Origin: an uncultured Fusobacteriaceae bacterium
GTDB taxonomy: Bacteria > Fusobacteriota > Fusobacteriia > Fusobacteriales > Fusobacteriaceae
Length of the DNA stretch: 63,171 bases
Reading direction: 5' to 3'
Assembly: GCA_947038515.1 (NCBI GenBank)
Contig: CAMQWJ010000001.1
Span: 269,580-332,750 of the forward strand
A model generated the notes under the pieces. It saw only the letters and a program-made list of their open reading frames with translations, was not told the origin of the DNA and ran no database searches. Positions 32,804-43,358 of this stretch are shown piece after piece (within the stretch, counting starts at the first letter, position 1; the number at the start of each line of letters is the position of its first letter). Made by a program: the position numbers and the translations under genes.

Positions 32804-33689
32804 TATTTATAGTGTGAAAAAATTCTTCTAATATTACAGAAAGACTTACTACTGCACTTCCTCCTATTTTAATATTTAATATACCTTTACAAACACTAAG
32901 TTTACTTAATATTTCTGAAGGACTCCCCATAGTTTCCCCTTGTAAAAATATCACTTCTTGTCCTATAGCCACATAATTATAGCTATGAAGATAGTAAGTC
33001 AATGCTCCATTAGAGGTCCCTGTTGCCGCTTCCTCGTCAATATCATAAAGTGGTGCAAAGTTACGACAGTGAACTGGTTCTCCAACCTGTTTAGGGGGAC
33101 AGAAGAGATGAAAACCAATGACATCATATTTTTTAGAAAGTTCCATAACTTGTTGACGATTTTGCTTTGCTCTCTGCAATGTTTCTTTATCTTTTACAGG
33201 AAGCATAATATCACGAAGACCAGTACTTATAATTTGTGGTACAAGATCAGTAGGAAAATCTCCTCTAGTTAGACCATAAGCCTCATAAAATGGCATAAAC
33301 TCTTCTTCATTAAAAGTCCGTAGCGATACTGGTGGTGCCATGTCCATCCATACTGCTGTTTCTGTTATTGCAATAGATAATGTTCCTGCAAGAGTTACCA
33401 AAAAATATTCTCCAATAGATATTTTATTTTTTTCTCGTAACAAAGTAAAAAGGGCAATTGTTGCATGACCACATAAATCCACCTCAGTTATAGGGGTAAA
33501 AAAACGAGCATTAAAAGTGGTGTCGTTTAATCGTTTACAAAAAACAGTTTCTGAATGTTTAAGTTCCTTTGCCAGTGACTTCATAAATATATCTGTAGGA
33601 AATTCCTCATTGTGGGAAAGTAGAGCAACACCAGCTTGATTACCTGAAAAACGTTGTTTGGTAAAAGCATCAACTATATAGAGTTCCAA
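32772..33689 (-). CDS. PhzF-family isomerase/epimerase-like protein
   Basis: A 305-aa cytosolic protein with the two-domain DAP-epimerase fold. Motifs are QRFSGNQAGVALL near 12-24, the catalytic-Glu region SETVFCKR, VDLCGHATIALF near 70-81, and EEAATGTSNGALTYYL near 218-233. The start is TTG at 33687-33689 with AAGGAGG 9 nt upstream. The final residues KKKLTDIKIS are encoded in the terminator stem and are probably a non-family extension of about ten residues caused by loss of an earlier stop. Substrate unknown; most family members are uncharacterised. Confidence 0.9.
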   Translation of the reverse strand: MELYIVDAFTKQRFSGNQAGVALLSHNEEFPTDIFMKSLAKELKHSETVFCKRLNDTTFNARFFTPITEVDLCGHATIALFTLLREKNKISIGEYFLVTLAGTLSIAITETAVWMDMAPPVSLRTFNEEEFMPFYEAYGLTRGDFPTDLVPQIISTGLRDIMLPVKDKETLQRAKQNRQQVMELSKKYDVIGFHLFCPPKQVGEPVHCRNFAPLYDIDEEAATGTSNGALTYYLHSYNYVAIGQEVIFLQGETMGSPSEILSKLSVCKGILNIKIGGSAVVSLSVILEEFFHTINKKKLTDIKIS

Positions 33690-34005
33690 AATTATAGCCT
33701 CCTTTTGTATGGGGGGATATTAAAAATAATAATAAAATTCATTTATATTTCTCACTCACGCTTTATCAAATGATAACATAATTTGTATGATAATTCTATT
33801 AGTTTTTTACAAAAATTTTTACTGTTAATATGACCTGTAATAACCAACTATCTCTTGTCTTTTTTCTTTCTTATTGAGCTCCTTGTCTATTTTTTTTAAT
33901 ATTTTTCTTCTAAATATATTAAAGAGTTTAATAATATATGGTATACTACTCATAATATTATGTACTGAAATATCTGAACAATATAGCATATACAAGGAGA
34001 AAAAA
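33690..34005. other. Divergent intergenic region with a repeated promoter-like segment
   Basis: Holds the PhzF ribosome site and, at 33929-33983, a segment (TAATAATATATG..TACTCATAATATTATGTACT) that resembles 24321-24388. AAGGAG at 33994 serves the GIY-YIG gene. No further gene is visible. Confidence 0.6.
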
Positions 34006-34854
34006 ATGACCTTTAGTAAAACAATTCAAATGTATATTTTTGATGGCAATCCCAATGGACGAATTATGTGTGAATTATCAAATTGGAATGGTAGAGTTTA
34101 TAAAGTTTCACGTAATGAAATATCAGAATTTTCTAAACGGGAAGATGCTGAAAATACAGGTGTATATTTTTTATTTGGTAAAGATGAAAATAATGTTGAT
34201 ACAATTTATATTGGTGAAGCAGAAAAAATGTTAACAAGAATAAAACAGCATTTAAAAGATACTGTATATTGGAATAATTGTATCCTTGTTGTTAGTAAAG
34301 ATAACCTTTTAAATAAAGCTCATGTCAAATTTTTAGAAAATAAGTTCTATTTAATAGCCAAAGATTCTGGTAGAGCAGTTGTTATAAATAGTACAATTCC
34401 AACTCGTTCTTCAATCTCTGAATACGATGAAGCCATGTTAGAAGAGTTTATCAGTAATACAAAACTTCTTGTTAATACATTAGGGTACAAAGTATTTGAT
34501 ACTATTGAAGAGAGTACTATAAAAAATGAAGATAATAGTATGAACTTTTCTATTACAACTACTAAAGGGGTAAAGGCAAATGGATTACTCGTTGCTGATG
34601 GATTTGTAGTCTTGGCAGGATCAATTGTTACTAATTCAACAGTTCCAAGTATGTCACCTAATTTAAAAAAGTTACGTGATAATTTATTTACAAAAGAAAT
34701 AATAAATAAAGATAATGTGTTTAATCAGGATCATATATTTACTAGTCCATCATTAGCAGCAGCAACGGTATTAGGAAGAAATGCCAATGGTAGAACTGAA
34801 TGGAAAACACAAGATCAGAAATCTATAAAGGATTTAGAAGAAAATAATAAATAA
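34006..34854 (+). CDS. GIY-YIG nuclease-domain protein with DUF4357
   Basis: A 282-aa cytosolic protein. The GIY-YIG core is TGVYFLFG (near 53-60) and TIYIGEAEKMLTRIKQH (near 68-84), followed by an Asn/Glu-containing helix region. The C-terminal 90 residues have the DUF4357 pattern KANGLLVADGFVVLAGS and PSLAAATVLGRNANGRTEWK. I chose ATG at 34006 with AAGGAG 6 nt upstream rather than an earlier ATG at 33874, whose N-terminal 44 residues are low complexity and lie over the repeated segment. Such proteins are frequent companions of type I restriction loci; the activity is not established. Confidence 0.88.
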   Translation: MTFSKTIQMYIFDGNPNGRIMCELSNWNGRVYKVSRNEISEFSKREDAENTGVYFLFGKDENNVDTIYIGEAEKMLTRIKQHLKDTVYWNNCILVVSKDNLLNKAHVKFLENKFYLIAKDSGRAVVINSTIPTRSSISEYDEAMLEEFISNTKLLVNTLGYKVFDTIEESTIKNEDNSMNFSITTTKGVKANGLLVADGFVVLAGSIVTNSTVPSMSPNLKKLRDNLFTKEIINKDNVFNQDHIFTSPSLAAATVLGRNANGRTEWKTQDQKSIKDLEENNK

Positions 34855-34863
34855 AATGTTTAT

Positions 34864-34899
34864 AGACAGATCAATTAAAACTCGATTTGTCTTTTTTTT
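34864..34899 (+). terminator. Terminator after the GIY-YIG gene
   Basis: AGACAGATC pairs with GATTTGTCT (one G-U) followed by a long T-run. Confidence 0.8.
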
Positions 34900-34990
34900 A
34901 TATTTAATTTGTAAAATTAAAACTTTTTATTTAATAAAAATGAAATAAGTGATATAATTTATTATAAATATAACTAAAAGGAGTTGTAAA

Positions 34991-36070
34991 ATGAAAAATG
35001 TATTTTCACCTAAAAAACTACCTTTAGAGATGAGTAGTGATGATCTATTAATACTATATAAAAAAGCTATGGAAGCTAGAGTAAAACTAGAAAAATTTAA
35101 TCATATGCTTGAAATTAGTCCAGTTCAAGAAACAGCTATTATGTTTTTCTCATTAAATGAATCAGTGGAGTCTACTAAAATTGAGGGAACTCAAGCTACT
35201 TTTGATGAGGTGATAGAAGCTGAAATTACAGGTAAAATTAATACAGATATCCAAGAAGTAAGAAATTATATGGAAGCTTTAGAAGTGGGAAATAATTTAT
35301 TAAAAACATTTCCAATTAGTACAAGAATGATTTTAAAACTACATGAAATTATATTGAAGGACTCTAGAGGTCAAAACATAAATCCGGGTGAATATAGAAA
35401 AACCCAAAATTTTATAGGACCAACGAATAAGATAGAAGATGCTTCGTACATACCACCTGAACCACAATTAGTAACTGAATATATGTCTAACTTAGAAAAA
35501 TATATTAATGATGAATTAGAAGATGATATTGACCCAATTATAAAAGCTGGTATAATTCATGCACAATTCGAGACTATCCATCCTTTTTTAGATGGTAATG
35601 GTAGATTAGGTAGAATTCTAATGATTTTATATTTATTAGAAAAGAAAGTTATTTCCAAACCAGCATTTTTTATGAGTGAGTATCTTGAAAAAAATAAGTA
35701 TAAATATTATGCCCTTTTAAATGGTCTTAGAACGGAAAATCCTTCTTGGGTAGAGTGGTTATCATTTTTCTTAGATGCAGCAATAAAGCAAAGTGAAGCA
35801 TATATAGAAAAGTTAACGAGAATTGAAAATCTTTTAATAGAATTATTAGAATTTACAAAAACAAATAATATGAATCCTTTATTTGTTTTTGCTATATTTA
35901 AAAAACCATACTTTACTATTAAAGATATCGAATCTATGGTTGGAGTAAGTTATAATGCTGCGAATACTAATATAAAAAAATTACTTACAACAGGAAGAAT
36001 TTTTCCAGATGATAAAAAGAGAAATAAAACCTATAGATTCTATGATTTATTAGATATCTTAAGAAAATAA
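34991..36070 (+). CDS. Fic-family AMP-transferase, autoinhibited class
   Basis: A 359-aa cytosolic enzyme that transfers a nucleotide (usually AMP) to hydroxyl side chains. The catalytic motif HPFLDGNGRLGR (near 197-208) is intact. The inhibitory helix motif STKIEGT, of the (S/T)xxxE(G/N) form, lies at about 60-66, N-terminal of the core, so it is a class II Fic protein with its own inhibitor. A winged-helix-like domain (FTIKDIESMVGVSYNAANTNIKKL) is at the C-terminus. AAAGGAG precedes the ATG. It sits between the GIY-YIG gene and hsdM with its own upstream region. Confidence 0.92.
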   Translation: MKNVFSPKKLPLEMSSDDLLILYKKAMEARVKLEKFNHMLEISPVQETAIMFFSLNESVESTKIEGTQATFDEVIEAEITGKINTDIQEVRNYMEALEVGNNLLKTFPISTRMILKLHEIILKDSRGQNINPGEYRKTQNFIGPTNKIEDASYIPPEPQLVTEYMSNLEKYINDELEDDIDPIIKAGIIHAQFETIHPFLDGNGRLGRILMILYLLEKKVISKPAFFMSEYLEKNKYKYYALLNGLRTENPSWVEWLSFFLDAAIKQSEAYIEKLTRIENLLIELLEFTKTNNMNPLFVFAIFKKPYFTIKDIESMVGVSYNAANTNIKKLLTTGRIFPDDKKRNKTYRFYDLLDILRK

Positions 36071-36228
36071 TCTTTTAAGAAACTTAGGAATGCTACTTGC
36101 TATAAAGTTAGTTAAATTACAAAAATTTTAAATAAGTGAACCTTATTCTTATACATTCATGAAAAAATATAAATAATAATCAATGGAATAAGAAAAAAGT
36201 AAATAATCGGATTAAATGGAGGAATAAA

Positions 36229-37779
36229 ATGACAAGTGCAGCACAAAGAGCCGAACTACAATCTCAAATTTGGAAAATAGCAAATGAAGTCCGTGGATCA
36301 ATAGATGGATGGGATTTCAAACAATATGTTTTAGGAACACTTTTTTATCGTTTTATTAGTGAAAATTTTTCTAACTATATTGAAGCTGGGGATGAGAGTA
36401 TTAATTATGCAGAACTTTCAGATGATATAATAACTCCAGAAATTAAAGCTGATGCAATAAAAACAAAAGGGTATTTTATTTATCCTAGTCAATTATTTTC
36501 AAATATTGCAAAAACTTCAAATACAGATGAAAGTTTAAATACAAAATTAGCAGCTATATTTTCTAGTATTGAAAGTTCAGCAAATGGTTATTCTTCTGAA
36601 GAAAGTATTAAGGGATTATTTGCTGATTTTGATACAACAAGCAATAGATTAGGAAATACTGTAAAGGATAAAAACAAGCATTTATCAGCAGTTATAAAAG
36701 GTGTTGAAGGCATTAATTTTGGAGAGTTTAAAGATAATCAAATTGATTTGTTTGGAGATGCCTACGAATATTTAATATCTAATTATGCTGCCAATGCAGG
36801 AAAATCAGGTGGGGAATTTTTCACACCACAAAGTGTATCTAAACTTATTGCACAATTAGCAATACACAAGCAGACAACAATTAACAAAATTTATGACCCT
36901 GCTGCTGGTTCAGGTTCATTACTATTACAAGCAAAAAAACAATTTGATGACCATATTATTGAAGATGGTTTTTATGGACAAGAAATCAACCATACAACTT
37001 ATAACCTTGCTCGTATGAATATGTTTTTACATAATATAAACTATGATAAGTTTAATATTAAACTGGGTAATACTCTTTTAAATCCACATTTTGGAGATGA
37101 GAAACCTTTTGATGCCATTGTATCAAATCCCCCATATTCAATAAATTGGATTGGTAGTGATGATCCAACTCTTATTAATGATGATCGTTTTGCCCCGGCA
37201 GGAGTTCTTGCACCAAAATCTAAAGCTGATTTTGCATTTATACTTCATACACTAAATTATCTTTCAAGCAAAGGTCGTGCAGCTATAGTTTGTTTCCCCG
37301 GTATTTTTTACCGTGGTGGTGCAGAACAAAAAATCAGAAAATATTTGATTGATAACAACTTTGTTGAAACTGTTATTTCATTAGCATCAAATCTTTTTTA
37401 TGGTACTTCAATAGGTGTTAATATACTGGTTCTATCAAAACATAAAAGTGATACTAAAACTCAATTTATAGATGCAAGTGGTGTAGATTTTTATAAAAAA
37501 GAAACTAATAACAATATTTTGACAGAAGAACATATTGCAGAAATTATGAATATCTTTGATAATAAGGAAGATAACCAGTATGTTTCAATATCTGTTGATA
37601 ATGATAAAATTGCTGAAGAAAATTATGCTCTTTCTGTGAGTACTTATGTAGAGGCAAAAGATACAAGAGAAGTGATTGATATAAAGGTGCTTAATTCAGA
37701 AATAAAAACAACGGTATCAAAAATAGATGCACTTCGTGCTGAGATTGATAAAATTGTATCTGAGATTGAGGGGGTATAG
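36229..37779 (+). CDS. hsdM: Type I restriction-modification methyltransferase subunit HsdM
   Basis: A 516-aa N6-adenine methyltransferase subunit that, with HsdS, protects host DNA and forms the core of the restriction complex. The N-terminal HsdM domain starts at residue 5 ([20 protein letters not shown]). The AdoMet motif [11 protein letters not shown] is near 222-232 and the catalytic NPPYS near 299-303. GGAGG precedes the ATG. The stop overlaps the RhuM start by one base, so all four hsd-region genes are coupled. Confidence 0.97.
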   Translation: MTSAAQRAELQSQIWKIANEVRGSIDGWDFKQYVLGTLFYRFISENFSNYIEAGDESINYAELSDDIITPEIKADAIKTKGYFIYPSQLFSNIAKTSNTDESLNTKLAAIFSSIESSANGYSSEESIKGLFADFDTTSNRLGNTVKDKNKHLSAVIKGVEGINFGEFKDNQIDLFGDAYEYLISNYAANAGKSGGEFFTPQSVSKLIAQLAIHKQTTINKIYDPAAGSGSLLLQAKKQFDDHIIEDGFYGQEINHTTYNLARMNMFLHNINYDKFNIKLGNTLLNPHFGDEKPFDAIVSNPPYSINWIGSDDPTLINDDRFAPAGVLAPKSKADFAFILHTLNYLSSKGRAAIVCFPGIFYRGGAEQKIRKYLIDNNFVETVISLASNLFYGTSIGVNILVLSKHKSDTKTQFIDASGVDFYKKETNNNILTEEHIAEIMNIFDNKEDNQYVSISVDNDKIAEENYALSVSTYVEAKDTREVIDIKVLNSEIKTTVSKIDALRAEIDKIVSEIEGV

Positions 37780-38792
37780 TGAAAAATGAATTGAATTTTT
37801 TGATTTATAATACCCCAAATGAAGATGTATCTGTTAATGCAGTGGTTAAAGATGAAACTATTTGGCTAACACAAAAAGCAATGTCAGAATTGTTTGAAGT
37901 TGAAATTCCTGCTATTTCTAAACATTTAACAAATATTTTTTCTGAAGGTGAATTACAGGTTGAGGCAACTGTTTCCAAAATGGAAATAGTTCAAATAGAA
38001 GGTACTCGTAATGTAAAGCGTACTTTAGATTTTTATAGCCTTGATGCAATTATTTCAGTTGGTTACAGAGTAAACTCAAGAAAAGCAACTAACTTTAGAA
38101 TATGGGCAACAGGTATTTTAAAAGAATATATGATTAAAGGTTTTACCATGGACGATGAACGTTTAAAGCAAGGAAAAACAGCTTTTGGTAAAGATTATTT
38201 TAAAGAACTCTTAGAGCGTGTTCGTTCTATTCGTGCAAGCGAAAGAAGAATATGGCTACAGATTACAGATATCTTTCAGGAATGTAGCATTGATTATGAT
38301 AATCAATCTGAAATAACTCATAACTTTTATGCTACTGTACAAAACAAATTTCATTTTGCAATTACAGGAAAAACAGCAGCAGAAATTATTGAAACAAGTG
38401 CTGATAGAACAAAAGAAAATATGGGATTAACTACTTGGAAAAATGCACCTCAGGGTAGAATTTTAAAAAGTGATGTAATAGTTGGAAAAAATTATTTAGA
38501 TGAAAAACAAATTAAAAAACTAGAAAGAACAATTACAGGTTATTTTGATTATATTGAAGATTTGATTGACCGAGAAAATAGTTTTACTATGGAAGAATTT
38601 GCATTAAGTATCAATGAATTTTTAGCTTTTCGTAAATATGAAATATTAGAAGGGAAAGGTAAAATAACAAAAGAACAAGCTGATAAAAAGGCTAAGAGTG
38701 AATATGATGAATTTAATAAAATACAAAAAATAAGTTCTGATTTTGATAAAGAGATAAAAAAATTATCGAGAAGAGATGGTGATAACAGATGA
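37779..38792 (+). CDS. rhuM: RhuM-family protein inside the hsd operon
   Basis: A 337-aa cytosolic protein of the virulence RhuM family. Family features are the N-terminal DNA-binding-like region ETIWLTQKAMSELFEVEIPAISKHL (in parts: TIWLTQKAMSELFEV near 27-41) and the repeated TLDFYSLDAIISVGYRVNS near 86-104, then SIRASERRIWLQITDIF. The start is GTG, one base into the hsdM stop, and the stop overlaps hsdS by 4 bp (ATGA). Its place between hsdM and hsdS, with full coupling, suggests it works with or regulates the restriction system. The biochemical role of RhuM is not known. Confidence 0.88.
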   Translation: MKNELNFLIYNTPNEDVSVNAVVKDETIWLTQKAMSELFEVEIPAISKHLTNIFSEGELQVEATVSKMEIVQIEGTRNVKRTLDFYSLDAIISVGYRVNSRKATNFRIWATGILKEYMIKGFTMDDERLKQGKTAFGKDYFKELLERVRSIRASERRIWLQITDIFQECSIDYDNQSEITHNFYATVQNKFHFAITGKTAAEIIETSADRTKENMGLTTWKNAPQGRILKSDVIVGKNYLDEKQIKKLERTITGYFDYIEDLIDRENSFTMEEFALSINEFLAFRKYEILEGKGKITKEQADKKAKSEYDEFNKIQKISSDFDKEIKKLSRRDGDNR

Positions 38793-40000
38793 GTAAGTTA
38801 GATGAATTAATAAAAGAATTTTGCCCTGTTGGGGTGGAGTATAAAAGCTTAAATACAATATGTAAATTTCAAAATGGTTTTGCTTTTAAAAGTAATAAAT
38901 TTACTGATAGTGGTTATCCAATATTAAGAATAACTAATATAAACAACGGTAAATTATCTAATGATGCTCATGCTTATTTCAGCAAAGATGATTATACTGA
39001 AAATTTAGAACAATACAAAGTAAAAAAACACAATATAGTTGTTGCTATGTCTGGTGCAACAACTGGAAAAATAGGATATAATTATAGTGATAAAACATAT
39101 TATCTTAATCAACGAGTGGGTATGTTTCTACCATATTTAGAACGTCTTAACAATCGGTTTTTATATCATTGGTTATTAAGTAAATCAACAGATATATTAA
39201 ATGTGTCATCGGGAACTGGAGCACAACCAAATTTAAGTTCCGTAAAAATGATGGAGTTCAAAATCCCCCTACCTCCTCTACCAGTTCAAGAGGAAATTGT
39301 CCGTATACTGGATAATTTCACAGAGCTTACAACAGAGCTTACAACAGAGCTTACAGCAAGAAAAAGACAGTATGAGTATTATAGAGATAGTTTATTAATC
39401 AACAACAAAAATCATAATAGGGTGAAACTTAAAACAGTAGTCAAGAAAAGTTATTCTGGAACTACTCCTAATAAAGGAAATAGTGAATTTTACTTAAATG
39501 GAACAATTCCATGGTTAAGAACACAAGATGTTAAGTTTAATGAAATTTTTAAAATTACAAGCTTTATAACTGAAGAGGCAGTAAAGAAAACACCAGCAAA
39601 ATGGATTCCAATGAACTGTGTTATTGTTGCTATTTCAGGAGCAACTGCTGGTAGATGTGCAATAAATAAAATTCCTACTACAACCAATCAACACTGCTAT
39701 AATATGCAAATCGATGAAACTAAAGCACTTTATAAATATATCTATTATTGTGTTTGTAGTCAGTATGAGGAATTACTTTCAAAAAAACAAGGGGCAAGAG
39801 GTGACTTAAATTCCTCACTAATAACAGGCATTGAGATTCCTCTTCCTCTTATTGAAGAACAACAGCGAATTGTTGATATTCTCGACCGTTTCGACACACT
39901 TTGTAATGATATTTCACAAGGGTTACCTGCTGAAATAAAAGAAAGACAACAACAATATGAATATTACCGTGATAAGCTCCTTACTTTTCCTAAAATTTGA
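38789..40000 (+). CDS. hsdS: Type I specificity subunit HsdS
   Basis: A 403-aa subunit with two target-recognition domains. The first (about 15-165) ends in [17 protein letters not shown], the first conserved helix. Then come three TEL repeats (residues about 177-189) and the linker [13 protein letters not shown]. The second domain (about 215-365) ends with [19 protein letters not shown], followed by [13 protein letters not shown]. Each domain recognises one half of a bipartite target, and the central repeats set the spacer length. It is followed by hsdR after 13 bp. Confidence 0.96.
   Translation: MSKLDELIKEFCPVGVEYKSLNTICKFQNGFAFKSNKFTDSGYPILRITNINNGKLSNDAHAYFSKDDYTENLEQYKVKKHNIVVAMSGATTGKIGYNYSDKTYYLNQRVGMFLPYLERLNNRFLYHWLLSKSTDILNVSSGTGAQPNLSSVKMMEFKIPLPPLPVQEEIVRILDNFTELTTELTTELTARKRQYEYYRDSLLINNKNHNRVKLKTVVKKSYSGTTPNKGNSEFYLNGTIPWLRTQDVKFNEIFKITSFITEEAVKKTPAKWIPMNCVIVAISGATAGRCAINKIPTTTNQHCYNMQIDETKALYKYIYYCVCSQYEELLSKKQGARGDLNSSLITGIEIPLPLIEEQQRIVDILDRFDTLCNDISQGLPAEIKERQQQYEYYRDKLLTFPKI
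39320..39355 (+). repeat. Three perfect 12-bp tandem repeats in hsdS (TEL repeats)
   Basis: ACAGAGCTTACA occurs three times without a mismatch and in frame, coding T-E-L-T units in the helix between the two recognition domains. Slippage by one unit keeps the frame. In EcoR124I/R124II the comparable TAEL repeat differs by one copy and changes the target spacer by one base. Confidence 0.92.
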
Positions 40001-40013
40001 ATGGAGGCAACAG

Positions 40014-43000
40014 ATGACTGAGTATAACCCTATAGCTGAATCTAAAAACTTTATCATTTTAGATAAATACACCAAAATTTTATCTATTGGTGAATCTTAT
40101 CAAAGTGAATATGATTTAGAAAATGAATTTATAAACGATTTGAAAAATCAAGGCTATGAATCTTTACCAAAGACAACAACCCCTAAAGAAATGCTTGAGA
40201 ATGTTCGAGTGCAGTTACAAATACTTAACAATATGCAATTTTCAAATGAAGAATGGCTTAGATTCTGTGAAGAATACTTAGATAAACCAAGTGATAATCA
40301 TATTGATAAAATGGCTAAAATTCATAATGACTATATTTATGACTTTGTTTTTGATGATGGTCATATTCAAAATATCTATTTACTAGATAAAAAAAATCTA
40401 ACAAAAAATAAATTACAGGTTATTTCACAGTTTGAACAAAAAGGTACACATGCTAACCGATATGATGTTACTATTTTGGTTAATGGTCTACCACTAGTTC
40501 AAGTGGAACTAAAAAAACGTGGAATAGCTATAAGAGAAGCATTTAATCAGGTGCATAGATATAGTAAAGAGAGCTTTAATTCAGAAAACTCTTTATATAA
40601 GTATTTACAGATTTTTGTAATATCTAATGGTACTGATAGTCGATATTTTGCTAATACAACTAAACGAGATAAAAATAGTTTTGATTTTACTATGAACTGG
40701 GCAAAGTCAGATAATACTCTTATTAAAGATTTAACAGATTTTACAGCAACATTTTTCCAAAAAAATGTATTAATAAATGTATTATTAAATTATTCAGTTT
40801 TTGATACTAGCAATACTTTGTTAGTTATGCGTCCCTATCAAATAGCTGCAACAGAAAGAATTTTGTGGAAAATAAAAAGTTCATATGAATCTAAAAAACG
40901 AGAAACTGCTGATAAGGGTGGATATATTTGGCATACAACAGGTTCAGGAAAAACATTAACTAGTTTTAAAGCAGCACGGTTAGCAACAGAACTTGATTTT
41001 ATAGATAAAGTCTTTTTTGTAGTAGATAGAAAAGATTTAGACTATCAGACGATGAAAGAGTATCAACGGTTTTCACCAGATAGTGTTAATGGTTCAGAAA
41101 ATACTGTAGGACTTAGACGAAATATTGAAAGAGATGATAATAAAATTATTGTAACAACCATTCAAAAGTTAAACAATCTTATTAAAAGTGAAGAAGTTTT
41201 ATCAGTTTATAATAAACAAGTTGTTTTTATTTTTGATGAGGCTCATCGTTCACAGTTTGGAGAAGCCCAAAAAAATATTAAGAAAAAGTTTAAAAACTAC
41301 TATCAATTTGGTTTTACAGGTACACCAATATTTCCAGAAAATGCTCTTGGTTCTGAAACTACTGCTACAGTATTTGGACACGAGTTACATTCCTATACTA
41401 TAACTGATGCTATCAGAGATGAAAAGGTTCTTAAATTCAAAGTTGATTATAATGATGTACGTCCAAACTTTAAATCTATAGAGATGGAACTAGATGAAAA
41501 AAAATTATCTTCATCAGAAATGAAAGCAGCTTTATTACACCCTGAAAGAATTAAAGAAATTTCACAATATATTCTTAATAACTTTAGAATAAAAACTCAT
41601 CGTTCACACATGGGTGCAAAAGGTTTTAATGCAATGTTTGCTGTAAGTAGTATTGAAGCTGCTAAATTGTATTATGAAGCATTCAAAAACCTACAAAAAG
41701 ATAGTGATAAGCCACTTAAAATTGCAACTATTTTTTCTTTTGCTCCTAACGAGGAACAAAGTGCAGTAGGTGAAATTATTGATGAAACTTTTGAGCCATC
41801 TGCAATGGATAGTACAGCAAAAGAATTTTTAACATCTGCAATTAATGATTACAATACTATGTTTAAAAGTAATTTTGGAGTAGATAGTAAAGAATTTCAA
41901 AACTATTACCGTGATTTAGCTATTCAAGTGAAAAATCAAAAAATTGATCTACTAATTGTTGTAGGTATGTTTTTAACTGGTTTTGATGCACCAACACTTA
42001 ACACTTTATTTGTTGATAAAAACCTTAGATATCACGGTTTAATGCAAGCTTTTTCAAGAACAAACCGTATATATGATTCTACTAAAACCTTTGGTAATAT
42101 AGTTACCTTTAGAGATTTAGAGCAAGCTACAATTGATTCTATAAAATGTTTTGGTGATGGTAACACAAAAAATATAGTTCTAGAAAAAAGCTATAAAGAA
42201 TATATGGAAGGCTTTACTGACATTTCCACAGGTGAAGCACATCGTGGTTATGTAAATGTAGTTACAGAGCTAGATTCCCTTTTTCCTGATATTGATGCGA
42301 TTGTTACAGACAAACAAAAAAAATCATTCGTTAAATTATTTGGGGAATATTTAAAAGTTGAAAATATATTACAAAATTATGATCAATTTTCAAGCTTAAA
42401 AGCCTTACAATCAGTTGATATGAACGATTCAAATGCTGTTGAAGAATACAAAAATACTTATCATGTAAATGATGAAGATATAGAAGCTATGCAAGAGATT
42501 CAAATACCAAAAGAAAGAACAATTCAAGATTATAAATCTACATATAATGATATTCGTGAGTGGATTCGTCGAAGAAAAGAGAGCGGAGAAAAAGAAGAAT
42601 CTTTGATTGATTGGGATGATGTTGTTTTTGAAGTAGACCTTTTAAAATCACAAGAGATAAACTTAGATTATATTCTTGAACTAATTTTTGAAAAAAATGA
42701 AAAAATAAAAGATAAAGCAGTCTTACTTGAAGAAGTGCGACGTTTAATCCGTTCAAGTACTGGAAATCGTGCAAAAGAAGATTTAGTAGTTGATTTTATA
42801 AATCAAACAGATTTAGACCAGATTCAAGATAAAGCAAGTATTATAGATGCCTTTTTCACATTTGCTCAAATAGAACAAAAAAAAGAAGCAGAGGAATTAA
42901 TTGCTAAAGAAGAGCTTAATGTGGAAGCAGCAAAAAGATATATTACTACCTCATTAAAAAAAGAATATGCTAGTGAAAATGGAACTGAATTAAATGAAGC

Positions 43001-43112
43001 TCTTCCTAAGATGAGCCCTCTTAATCCTAAATATTTAACAAAAAAACAGAGTGTTTTGGAGAAAATAGCTGCCTTTGTTGAGAAGTTTAAAGGGGTTGGG
43101 GGGAAAGTATAA
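40014..43112 (+). CDS. hsdR: Type I restriction translocase/nuclease HsdR
   Basis: A 1032-aa restriction subunit. The N-terminal nuclease has D..VQVELKK (PD-(D/E)XK, near 148-165). The motor has Walker [11 protein letters not shown] (near 309), the DEAH box [10 protein letters not shown] near 407, [10 protein letters not shown] near 437, and motifs [18 protein letters not shown] and [11 protein letters not shown] near 655-695. The C-terminal third is helical. I chose ATG at 40014 (GGAGG 7 nt before) instead of an in-frame codon 57 nt upstream inside hsdS. It lacks signs of truncation. Confidence 0.97.
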   Translation: MTEYNPIAESKNFIILDKYTKILSIGESYQSEYDLENEFINDLKNQGYESLPKTTTPKEMLENVRVQLQILNNMQFSNEEWLRFCEEYLDKPSDNHIDKMAKIHNDYIYDFVFDDGHIQNIYLLDKKNLTKNKLQVISQFEQKGTHANRYDVTILVNGLPLVQVELKKRGIAIREAFNQVHRYSKESFNSENSLYKYLQIFVISNGTDSRYFANTTKRDKNSFDFTMNWAKSDNTLIKDLTDFTATFFQKNVLINVLLNYSVFDTSNTLLVMRPYQIAATERILWKIKSSYESKKRETADKGGYIWHTTGSGKTLTSFKAARLATELDFIDKVFFVVDRKDLDYQTMKEYQRFSPDSVNGSENTVGLRRNIERDDNKIIVTTIQKLNNLIKSEEVLSVYNKQVVFIFDEAHRSQFGEAQKNIKKKFKNYYQFGFTGTPIFPENALGSETTATVFGHELHSYTITDAIRDEKVLKFKVDYNDVRPNFKSIEMELDEKKLSSSEMKAALLHPERIKEISQYILNNFRIKTHRSHMGAKGFNAMFAVSSIEAAKLYYEAFKNLQKDSDKPLKIATIFSFAPNEEQSAVGEIIDETFEPSAMDSTAKEFLTSAINDYNTMFKSNFGVDSKEFQNYYRDLAIQVKNQKIDLLIVVGMFLTGFDAPTLNTLFVDKNLRYHGLMQAFSRTNRIYDSTKTFGNIVTFRDLEQATIDSIKCFGDGNTKNIVLEKSYKEYMEGFTDISTGEAHRGYVNVVTELDSLFPDIDAIVTDKQKKSFVKLFGEYLKVENILQNYDQFSSLKALQSVDMNDSNAVEEYKNTYHVNDEDIEAMQEIQIPKERTIQDYKSTYNDIREWIRRRKESGEKEESLIDWDDVVFEVDLLKSQEINLDYILELIFEKNEKIKDKAVLLEEVRRLIRSSTGNRAKEDLVVDFINQTDLDQIQDKASIIDAFFTFAQIEQKKEAEELIAKEELNVEAAKRYITTSLKKEYASENGTELNEALPKMSPLNPKYLTKKQSVLEKIAAFVEKFKGVGGKV

Positions 43113-43237
43113 GTAGTGAAATAATAATTGTGAGTGGAGAATAGAAAGTTTTGAATTGGTTTAGGGTAATTTACTAATGTTGAAATGAATTGGGAAGATA
43201 TTTTTATTAATTTTTTTCTCTTAGGAGTTTTTAGAGA

Positions 43238-43273
43238 GATAAAAGTATCTTTTTTATTAAAGATACTTTTATC
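43238..43273. repeat. Perfect 14-bp-arm hairpin after hsdR
   Basis: GATAAAAGTATCTT (43238-43251) and AAGATACTTTTATC (43260-43273) pair perfectly around an 8-nt T-rich loop. No T-run follows on either strand, so its function as terminator is uncertain; it separates the hsd operon from the next module. Confidence 0.7.
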
Positions 43274-43358
43274 TAATGAAAAAATAACCATAAATAAACT
43301 CTTCAAAAGTTATACTATGTTCTAACAAATAATAACTTACTAGTTTAGAGGGAGAAAA

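Noticed and set aside
33874-34005. N-terminal extension of the GIY-YIG protein (44 residues)
   Set aside because: No ribosome site at the early ATG, low-complexity residues, and the DNA resembles an intergenic copy at 24321-24388; the ATG at 34006 has AAGGAG.
43238-43273. Rho-independent terminator after hsdR
   Set aside because: The stem is perfect but no T-run follows on either strand; recorded only as a hairpin.
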